Source: an uncultured Massilia sp. (GTDB lineage Bacteria > Pseudomonadota > Gammaproteobacteria > Burkholderiales > Burkholderiaceae_D). Taken from it: DNA of 64,000 nucleotides. The position numbers and the translations under genes were made by a program. Location of the stretch: the NCBI RefSeq assembly GCF_913773735.1, contig NZ_CAJYEB010000001.1, positions 1-64,000 of the forward strand, written 5' to 3'. Of the stretch, positions 58,501-64,000 are shown piece after piece; the stretch's first letter is position 1; every line of letters begins with the position of its first letter. Below the pieces are notes generated by a model that had not been told where the DNA came from, did no database searches, and saw only the letters and a program-made list of their open reading frames with translations.

Positions 58501-58970
58501 GCGACGCGCGCGCCTTCGACGAAAGCATCCCGGTCCTGACCGAGGTGGTGCAGGACCCGGCGCCGGTGCAAGCGATTCCGTCGGTCGCCGCGGTCGCGGC
58601 GTCCCTGCAGGCCGACGATATTCCGGTGCTGGCGCCGGAGGATGCGATCGTGGTGGGGGCGCCGCAGCCCGAGCCGCTGCGCGAGCCGGCGCCCGAGCCG
58701 GCACCGACGCCGGCCGCCCGCATCGGCGCCCTCGACGACGACGCCTGGCGCGCGCTGGAGGAGCGCCTGGTCGCGCGCGTGCTCGACCGCCTGCAGGACC
58801 GCGTGGAACTGGTGCTGGAAGACCAGGTACGCAGCAGCATGGCGCCGGTGATCGACCACGTGGTCGCGCGCCTGGCCGCCGACCTGCGCGACGGGCTGCG
58901 CCAGACCGTCGAACAGGTGGTCGAACGCGCCGTCGCGCAGGAACTGGCGCACTTGAAATCGCGTACCTGA
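58497..58970 (+). CDS. Hypothetical protein coupled to holC
   Basis: 157 residues starting at GTG 58497, which overlaps the holC stop (GTGA). The N-terminal half is acidic and Pro/Glu/Ala-rich (PQPEPLREPAPEPAPTPA), probably disordered. The C-terminal half is an amphipathic helical segment (LEERLVARVLDRLQDRVELV, LRDGLRQTVEQVVERAVAQE) that could form a coiled coil. Proteins of this layout follow holC in related Burkholderiales, but I know of no assigned function. An accessory role next to a replisome subunit is a guess. The ORF-track start at 58218 only shadows holC. Confidence 0.78.
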   Translation: MSDARAFDESIPVLTEVVQDPAPVQAIPSVAAVAASLQADDIPVLAPEDAIVVGAPQPEPLREPAPEPAPTPAARIGALDDDAWRALEERLVARVLDRLQDRVELVLEDQVRSSMAPVIDHVVARLAADLRDGLRQTVEQVVERAVAQELAHLKSRT

Positions 58971-58990
58971 ATTGCGTATCCGAGGTGACC

Positions 58991-59039
58991 TCCCTGAAGT
59001 CACTTCCCTGAAGTCACTTCCCTGAAGTGACGTCCCTGG
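58991..59039. repeat. Tandem 14-bp repeat TCCCTGAAGTCACT
   Basis: Three units at 58991, 59005 and 59019 (the last as TCCCTGAAGTGACG), plus a partial TCCCTGG. It lies in the gap before the branched-chain binding-protein gene. The flanking GAGGTGACC and CACTTCC parts make overlapping short hairpins (AAGTCACTT is nearly symmetric). Confidence 0.9.
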
Positions 59040-59245
59040 ATGCGCGCACCGGCCGGCGTCATGCCGGTCCCGCGCGCGGGCCATTGCGGGGCGGCGGCGC
59101 ACCCCGTCCGTGCAGCGCGACGCCGCCCGCAGCTTTCTCTTTCCCGAGGCTTTGCCAAGCCGGCAAATTGCTGTAACTTTGCCTTGCGCAACTACGTTAC
59201 GGCCGCAGCCAGCACGCCGTGTCCACCATCCTTGGAGAGAATTCG

Positions 59246-60382
59246 ATGCAGCTCACCACCAGACTCGTTCCCATCGCCGTCGCCCTCGCCTGCGCCCTCC
59301 CGGCCGGCGCGCAGCAGGTCGTCAAGATCGGCCACGTGGCGCCGATCTCCGGCCCCAGCGCCCACCTCGGCAAGGACATGGAAAACGCCGCGCGCATGGC
59401 GATCGACGAACTGAGCGCCAAGGGTTTTGCGATCAACGGCCAGAAGGTCACGCTGCAGCTGGTGGCCGAGGACGACGGCGCCGATCCCAAGCAGGGCACG
59501 GCGGTGGCGCAGAAGCTGGTCGACGCCCACGTCAACGGCGTGATCGGCCACCTGAACTCGGGCACCTCGGTGCCGGCGTCGAAGATCTACCACGACGCCG
59601 GCATCGTGCAGATCTCGCCGGCGACGACGTCGCCCCGCTACACGCGCCAGGGCTTCCCCGGCGCCTTCCGCACCGTCGCCAGCGACGCCAAGCTGGGCGG
59701 CACGCTGAGCAAGTACGCGATCGAGACGCTCAAGGTCAGGAACATCGCCGTCATCGACGACCGCAGCACCTACGGCCAGGGCGTGGCCGACGAATTCGTG
59801 AAAGGCACGAAGAAGCCCGGCATCAAGGTCGTCGCGCGCGAATTCACCAGCCCCACCGCGACCGACTACACCGCCATCCTTACCGCGATCAAGGCCAGGA
59901 AGCCGGACCTGATCTTCTTCGGCGGCATGGATTCCGTGGCCGGCCCCATGCTCAAGCAGATCAAGGCGCTGGGCATCAACGTGTTCTTCATGGGCGGCGA
60001 CGGCATGTGCACGAATTCGCTGGCACGCCTGGCCGGCGACGGCCTGGTCGACGGCAAGGTGGTCTGCGCCGAAGCCGGCGGCGTGCAGGGTCCGCAGGAA
60101 AAGGGGATGGACGACTTCCGCGCCCGCTACAAGAAGAAGTTCAACATGGACGTGCAGCTGTACGCGCCCTACGTCTACGACTCGGTGATGGTGATGGCCA
60201 CCGCCATGCAGAACGCGAAATCCGCCGATCCGGCCAGGTACCTGCCGGCGCTGAAGGCCATCAAGTACGAGGGCGTGACCGGCACCATCCAGTTCGATCA
60301 GTACGGCGACATCAAGGACGGCGCGCTGACGCTGTTCACCTACAAGGGCGGCCAGCGGAACAAGCTGGACGTGATCCGCTGA
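59246..60382 (+). CDS. LivJ-type ABC transporter substrate-binding protein
   Basis: 378 residues. Signal peptide QLTTRLVPIAVALACALPAG ending AQQ, then a type I periplasmic binding fold: VVKIGHVAPISGPSAHLGKD, VIGHLNSGTSVPASKIYHDA and AVIDDRSTYGQGVADEFVKG. These proteins bind branched-chain or other hydrophobic amino acids, or small aromatic or amide ligands. The livHMGF partner genes are absent from the window, so it is an orphan binding protein. I start at MQLTTR (59246, GGAGAGAATTCG ahead), which keeps a normal signal peptide. Confidence 0.93.
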   Translation: MQLTTRLVPIAVALACALPAGAQQVVKIGHVAPISGPSAHLGKDMENAARMAIDELSAKGFAINGQKVTLQLVAEDDGADPKQGTAVAQKLVDAHVNGVIGHLNSGTSVPASKIYHDAGIVQISPATTSPRYTRQGFPGAFRTVASDAKLGGTLSKYAIETLKVRNIAVIDDRSTYGQGVADEFVKGTKKPGIKVVAREFTSPTATDYTAILTAIKARKPDLIFFGGMDSVAGPMLKQIKALGINVFFMGGDGMCTNSLARLAGDGLVDGKVVCAEAGGVQGPQEKGMDDFRARYKKKFNMDVQLYAPYVYDSVMVMATAMQNAKSADPARYLPALKAIKYEGVTGTIQFDQYGDIKDGALTLFTYKGGQRNKLDVIR

Positions 60383-60409
60383 CCGGCGTTGCCATTGGCA
60401 GGGGCGCCG

Positions 60410-61588
60410 TCAGGCCGTCCCGCGCTGGAATTCCCCGTGCAGCCGGCGTGCGGCCGGCGAATCGAACAGGGCGGCGAGCCGCGCCCGCGCCGTCATCCGG
60501 CGGAACGCCCCGCGCTGCGCCGGATCGCCGGCGTCGTGCATCGTCTCCGTCATCCATGCGCTGAACTCCTGGTAGCGCCAGATGCGCGGCAGGACCGTCT
60601 CCGAGTAGGCGTCCAGCGCACGCGTATCCCCCTCGCGCACGGCCGCCACCAGGGCCTGCCCCAGCACATCGACGTCGTACAGCGCCAGGTTCATTCCCTT
60701 GGCGCCCGTCGGCGGAACGAGGTGGGCGGCGTCGCCGGCAAGGAACAGCCGGCGGTGCTGCATCGGCGCATGCACGACACTGCGCAGGGGGATGACCTCC
60801 TTGTCGTGGACCACGACATTGGCGATCGCCGCATCGCCCATGCGCAGGCGGATCTCGTCCCACAGGCGTTGGTCCGGCCAGTCCTGCGCCGTGTCGCTGA
60901 GCGCGCACTGCAGGTAGTAGCGGCTGCGCTGCAGACCGCGCGGGAGCTGCGCCACGAAGCCGCGGTCGCTGACGCCCATGACCGGATGACCGGCGACGGG
61001 CGCCTCGACCAGGGCGGCGAGCCAGGCGTAGCCGAATTCGTGGCTGGTCTTCGCCAGCACGCCGTGCGGGATCGCGGCGCGGCTGACGCCGCGGTTACCG
61101 TCGCAGCCGACCACGTAGTCGCAATCGAGCGCATGCGCGCCGCCGGCGTCGGTGTAGAGGACCTGCGCCCGGCCCTCGCCGTCGTTGCGGATGACGACGT
61201 CCGCGACACCGAAGCGGACGTCGCCCGCGCGCGCGTCGACCAGTTCGCGCAACAGGTTGTTGACGAGCATCTGCTGGGTGCAGAAGCGGCCCGGGCTGCC
61301 GTCCTCGGCGGCCATCTCGAGGATGTGGCTGGCGCCGTCGATGCGGTAGTCGATCGACTGCGCGACCGGGCCGCCCAGCAGCCGTTCGGCCAGCCCCCAG
61401 CGTTCGAACATGCGCACGCCGCGTGCCTCGACGACGCCGGCGCGCTGGCGCATCTCGACGTAGGCGCGTTCGCGCCGTTCCAGCACGACGCAGGCCACGC
61501 CGGACAGGTGCAGGAAGGTGGCGAGCGCCAGTCCCGACACGCCGCCGCCGACGATCGCGACGCGCGTGTCTTCGCGGGATGGATTCAT
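60410..61588 (-). CDS. FAD-dependent aromatic monooxygenase, 4-hydroxybenzoate 3-monooxygenase-like
   Basis: 392 residues, the length of PobA. FAD site VAIVGGGVSGLALATFLHLS, the DG-type motif YVVGCDGNRGVSRA, and the second FAD motif FLAGDAAHLVPPTGAKGMNL. The opening loop RQRAGVVEARGVRMFERWGL and the C-terminal WRYQEFSAWMTETMHDAG are very PobA-like. It would hydroxylate 4-hydroxybenzoate to protocatechuate with NAD(P)H. Other substrates in the family (such as aminobenzoates) cannot be excluded. It is divergent from a TetR regulator, not the AraC-type PobR usually found beside pobA. Confidence 0.87.
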   Translation of the reverse strand: MNPSREDTRVAIVGGGVSGLALATFLHLSGVACVVLERRERAYVEMRQRAGVVEARGVRMFERWGLAERLLGGPVAQSIDYRIDGASHILEMAAEDGSPGRFCTQQMLVNNLLRELVDARAGDVRFGVADVVIRNDGEGRAQVLYTDAGGAHALDCDYVVGCDGNRGVSRAAIPHGVLAKTSHEFGYAWLAALVEAPVAGHPVMGVSDRGFVAQLPRGLQRSRYYLQCALSDTAQDWPDQRLWDEIRLRMGDAAIANVVVHDKEVIPLRSVVHAPMQHRRLFLAGDAAHLVPPTGAKGMNLALYDVDVLGQALVAAVREGDTRALDAYSETVLPRIWRYQEFSAWMTETMHDAGDPAQRGAFRRMTARARLAALFDSPAARRLHGEFQRGTA

Positions 61589-61597
61589 GGTGTTTCC

Positions 61598-61628
61598 TTT
61601 CGCTTCAGGTTGATTTCCAGGAGCGAAA
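61598..61628. promoter_or_regulatory. Inverted repeat in the monooxygenase-tetR gap
   Basis: TTTCGCT and AGCGAAA, perfect 7-bp arms separated by 17 bases, just ahead of the monooxygenase start. An AT-rich promoter-like block (ATATAAGTATTTATTTAC) follows. Candidate operator for the divergent TetR protein. Confidence 0.4.
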
Positions 61629-61684
61629 AGAATATAAGTATTTATTTACATTCGATAGTCACATTCCGGACCGGAGGCCGACGG

Positions 61685-62302
61685 ATGCCGCGCAAGCTCG
61701 ATATCTCCTTGAAAAAGCAGCCGAAACAGGCACGCGCGATCGCCACGGTCGATGCCATCGTCGAAGCGGCCACTTACATTCTGAAGCGGCACGGGGCCGC
61801 GGGATTCACCGCCAACAAGGTGGCGGACAAGGCGGGCGTGAACATCGCGTCCTTCTACCAGTACTTTCCGAACAAGGAGGCGCTGCTGTTCCACGTCGCC
61901 ACGCTGACCTGGGACCGGCAGCTCGCGCAACTGGCGCCCGTCCTCGCGCGCGGCGGCCAGGACCACGCGGCCAAGCTCAGGGAGTTCATCCGCATGTTCT
62001 TCGCGGTCGAGGCGGCCGAGGCCGACCTGCGCCGGGCGCTAAGGATCGCCGCCGTCGAACTGAAGGATACGGCGCAATTCCGGGAACTGATGGACGAGGG
62101 CGCGGCGCTCACCCGGACGTTCATCGAAGACGCGCTGCGGGAACGCGCGCCGGGCGATCTCTCCTTCGACGTCCGCTTCATCGTGCTGCTGACGACGAGT
62201 TTTGCGGAGAGGACGACGGACGAGGGTACGTCGGACGCCGAGTTGATGCGCCAGGCCGACCTGCTGGCGGACATGCTGATCGGTCATTACGGCATTGCGT
62301 AG
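61685..62302 (+). CDS. TetR-family regulator divergent from the monooxygenase
   Basis: 205 residues. The DNA-binding domain reads QARAIATVDAIVEAATYILK and FTANKVADKAGVNIASFYQY, then FPNKEALLFHVA. The C-terminal domain is helical and ends MLIGHYGIA. GGAGGCCGACGG precedes the ATG at 61685, so the long ORF-track start at 60389 is rejected. Position suggests control of the PobA-like gene, with the aromatic acid as possible inducer. Confidence 0.92.
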   Translation: MPRKLDISLKKQPKQARAIATVDAIVEAATYILKRHGAAGFTANKVADKAGVNIASFYQYFPNKEALLFHVATLTWDRQLAQLAPVLARGGQDHAAKLREFIRMFFAVEAAEADLRRALRIAAVELKDTAQFRELMDEGAALTRTFIEDALRERAPGDLSFDVRFIVLLTTSFAERTTDEGTSDAELMRQADLLADMLIGHYGIA

Positions 62303-62398
62303 AGCGCGTCCCGCCCGCGCAAACGAACAGCGCGCCTCGCGATCGCGACGGCGCGCCGTTTCAGGGACTGCCGGCCGGCCGCTTGGACGCGGCCATCT

Positions 62399-62707
62399 TC
62401 ATTTCTGCGCCAGCACCCACTTGACCAGGCTGCGGGCCTCGGCTTCGCTCACCTGCGGGTTGGCCGGCATCGGCACCGGACCCCAGGTGCCCGAACCGCC
62501 CTTCATGACCTTCTGGACCAGCTTGTCCTCGGCGCCCTTCTGGCCCGCGTACTTCGCCGCCACGTCCTTGTAGGCCGGACCGACCACCTTGTTGGCGACA
62601 GCGTGGCAAGCCATGCAGTTCTTCGACTTGGCGAGATCGGCTTGCGCGAATGCGCTGCCCGAGACCAGGGCGGAAGCTGCGACGAACAACATCAGGGACC
62701 GTTTCAT
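62399..62707 (-). CDS. Class I cytochrome c (c551/c552 type)
   Basis: 102-residue precursor with signal peptide MKRSLMLFVAASALVSGSAF, cleaved after AFA. One haem-binding site (NCMACHAV) lies near the mature N-terminus; the distal methionine is in WGPVPMPANPQVS. The size and motif order match small periplasmic electron carriers for terminal oxidases or denitrification. Two adjacent ATGs exist; I use the second (62707) because CTGGAG then sits at good spacing. The longer ORF-track start at 62776 has no binding site. It is convergent with the TetR gene. Confidence 0.92.
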   Translation of the reverse strand: MKRSLMLFVAASALVSGSAFAQADLAKSKNCMACHAVANKVVGPAYKDVAAKYAGQKGAEDKLVQKVMKGGSGTWGPVPMPANPQVSEAEARSLVKWVLAQK

Positions 62708-62824
62708 CATTTTCTCCAGTGAAAGTGTTACGACAGAGATTCTAGCGCCTTTCCGCGCATGAAAGACCCCTGACAATACTCGGTAACGCCTGATACATCT
62801 TTTAGTTGACTCGAGAGTAAATTA

Positions 62825-62841
62825 GTGTTGCCAAGCAACAC
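62825..62841. promoter_or_regulatory. Palindrome GTGTTGC-caa-GCAACAC
   Basis: Perfect 7-bp arms with a 3-base centre, followed by ATTTTC, 49 bases ahead of the small Trp-rich gene. It could be an operator between the divergent cytochrome c and Trp-rich genes or a small terminator; the divergent context favours an operator. Confidence 0.4.
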
Positions 62842-62889
62842 ATTTTCACCGGCAAATGCGCTAAGATGGGCCGCAGACAAGGAAGTCCC

Positions 62890-63114
62890 ATGCCCCTCAT
62901 CCTCCTCATCGCCGCCCTAAGCATCCTGCGCTTCTTCGAAATCTGGCACTTCGCCCTCCTGTCGTGGTGGTGGATCGTCGGCCTGATGGCGGTCGCCTTC
63001 ATCTGGTTCGAATTCATCGAAAAGATGCTGGGCCTCGACAAGCGCAAGGCCCACGACGTCGACGAAAAGCGCCGCCAGGAGCGCGTCAAGCAAAGCTTCA
63101 CCAAACGTAAATAA
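62890..63114 (+). CDS. Small Trp-rich membrane protein (TIGR04438-like)
   Basis: 74 residues. Two short hydrophobic helices with several tryptophans (LILLIAALSILRFFEIWHFA, LSWWWIVGLMAVAFIWFEFI) and a strongly basic tail (KRRQERVKQSFTKRK). This matches the small Trp-rich protein family of Betaproteobacteria, whose function is unknown. The start MPLILLI (62890) has AAGGAAGTCCC ahead; the ORF-track start at 62866 adds 8 residues. It is followed by a REP repeat and the convergent ilvD. Confidence 0.85.
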   Translation: MPLILLIAALSILRFFEIWHFALLSWWWIVGLMAVAFIWFEFIEKMLGLDKRKAHDVDEKRRQERVKQSFTKRK

Positions 63115-63119
63115 CCATC

Positions 63120-63191
63120 AAACCGGGGTCAGAGCCCGATTTCGGGCAATTTCCAAAAACCGGGCTCTGACCCCGGCTCTGACCCCGGTTT
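63120..63191. repeat. REP-like CTCTGACCCCGG repeat, copy 3
   Basis: An inverted copy (AAACCGGGGTCAGAGCCCG, 63120-63138), a short spacer, and the tandem forward copies (ACCGGGCTCTGACCCCGGCT then CTGACCCCGGTTT, 63155-63191). The arms can fold into a long hairpin. It separates the convergent Trp-rich and ilvD genes. Confidence 0.9.
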
Positions 63192-63199
63192 GGGGTTGA

Positions 63200-64000
63200 T
63201 CAACGTTTCAGTTGGGACAGGTCGCGCACTGCGCCGCGGTCGGCGGAGGTCGTCAGGGCGGCGTAGGCCTGCAACGCTTGCGAGACATAGCGTTCGCGGT
63301 CGACCGGTTGCCAGGCCGCGTCGCCGCGGTCTTCCATGGCGGCGCGGCGGTGCGCCAGGTCTTCGGCGCTCACGCGCAGGTTGATCGTGCGCGCCGGGAT
63401 GTCGATGTCGATCATGTCGCCCTCTTCCACCAGGCCGATCGCGCCGCCTTCCGCCGCTTCCGGCGAGGCGTGGCCGATCACCAGGCCCGACGAACCGCCC
63501 GAGAACCTGCCGTCCGTGAACAGCGCGCAGGCCTTGCCCAGCCCCTTCGACTTGATGTACGAGGTCGGGTACAGCATCTCCTGCATGCCCGGCCCGCCCT
63601 TCGGCCCCTCGTAGCGGATGATGACGACGTCGCCCGCGTGCACGGTGTCGCCCAGGATGCCCTCGACGGCCGCGTCCTGGCTCTCGAACACGCGCGCGCG
63701 CCCGGAGAACGTCAGGATGCTCTCGTCGACGCCCGCCGTCTTCACGATGCAGCCCTTCTCGGCGATGTTCCCGTACAGGACCGCCAGGCCGCCGTCCTGC
63801 GAGTAGGCGTGCGCGCGGTCGCGGATGCAGCCGGTCGTGCGATCCAGGTCCGCCGTGGCGTAGCGCTCGGACTGCGAGAACGCCACCTGGGTCGGCACGC
63901 CGCCCGGCGCCGCGCGGAACAGCTGGTGCACCGCCGGGTCGTCGCTCGCGCGGATATCGTATTTCTCGATCGCCTCGGCGATCGAGGCGCTGTGCACCGT
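63200..64000 (-). CDS. ilvD: Dihydroxy-acid dehydratase, C-terminal part
   Basis: About 267 residues of the C-terminal part are visible; the gene continues past the right edge. IlvD dehydrates 2,3-dihydroxy acids in isoleucine and valine synthesis with an iron-sulfur cluster. The sequence matches the long, enteric-type enzyme: [76 protein letters not shown] and [11 protein letters not shown]-type ending. The codon the ORF track treats as a start at 63997 is an internal GTG; upstream codons remain open to the edge. Confidence 0.95.
   Translation of the reverse strand, partial: TVHSASIAEAIEKYDIRASDDPAVHQLFRAAPGGVPTQVAFSQSERYATADLDRTTGCIRDRAHAYSQDGGLAVLYGNIAEKGCIVKTAGVDESILTFSGRARVFESQDAAVEGILGDTVHAGDVVIIRYEGPKGGPGMQEMLYPTSYIKSKGLGKACALFTDGRFSGGSSGLVIGHASPEAAEGGAIGLVEEGDMIDIDIPARTINLRVSAEDLAHRRAAMEDRGDAAWQPVDRERYVSQALQAYAALTTSADRGAVRDLSQLKR

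Overview
The window looks like a chromosome segment of a high-GC Betaproteobacterium, most likely Burkholderiales/Oxalobacteraceae (Massilia-like). The reasons are the mostly very GC-rich coding sequence, a PEP-CTERM exported protein, a TIGR04438-type small Trp-rich protein, a monomeric NADP isocitrate dehydrogenase, a dihydrolipoyl dehydrogenase with its own lipoyl domain, and intergenic repeats of the GGGGTCAGAGCCC and GTAGGGTGGGCAC kinds. The assignment comes from reading alone, without a database search.

Left edge, about 1-4410: the base composition is clearly more AT-rich than the rest. The 5' end and inverted repeat of an IS3-family element sit inside a type VI secretion vgrG and have removed its N-terminus. 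Behind the broken vgrG are a candidate peptidoglycan-targeting effector (Ig-like plus 3D domain), an exported protein overlapping it by ATGA (candidate immunity protein), and a PAAR tip protein. The AT-rich part stops at a 3' fragment of tRNA-Lys (4323-4369), the usual scar of an island integrated in a tRNA gene. Just beyond it lies a second T6SS remnant: a tail resembling a Tle3 lipase, a Tla3-like adapter (DUF2875) and a second PAAR.

6.5-24 kb: signalling and housekeeping genes. These are a five-PAS hybrid histidine kinase, two intact tRNA-Lys(UUU) genes with matching promoters, a GGDEF cyclase, a LuxR regulator with an eroded receiver, YigZ, an MFS exporter, a PEP-CTERM protein, an HDOD protein, a BON protein, a HEIGH peptidase, an MCP, a secreted M49-like peptidase and an MgtC protein. 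24-29 kb: an EmrA-EmrB-outer membrane factor efflux operon with a divergent TetR and two perfect palindromes between them. 29-34 kb: a 60-bp tandem repeat, then DUF2141, a carotenoid oxygenase and a LytS/LytTR two-component pair in one apparent operon.

34-42 kb: a LysR-controlled catabolic cluster (RraA-like aldolase, 2-hydroxyacid dehydrogenase, ACS-type MFS importer, porin), then icd with a palindromic operator candidate and a clear terminator. 42-48 kb: an AT-rich gap with a possible small membrane protein, an MscS channel, a 3-hydroxyisobutyrate-dehydrogenase-like enzyme, a K+-channel-like protein, an SGNH hydrolase and an unknown 506-aa protein.

48-64 kb: the pyruvate dehydrogenase operon aceE-aceF-lpdA, divergent folD, prlC, holC and a coupled unknown gene, a lone LivJ-type binding protein, a PobA-like monooxygenase divergent from a TetR regulator, a cytochrome c, the small Trp-rich protein, and the C-terminal part of ilvD running off the right edge. 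The most unusual material is the T6SS effector area with its tRNA scar, the carotenoid oxygenase coupled to a two-component system, and two short leader ORFs coupled to downstream genes.
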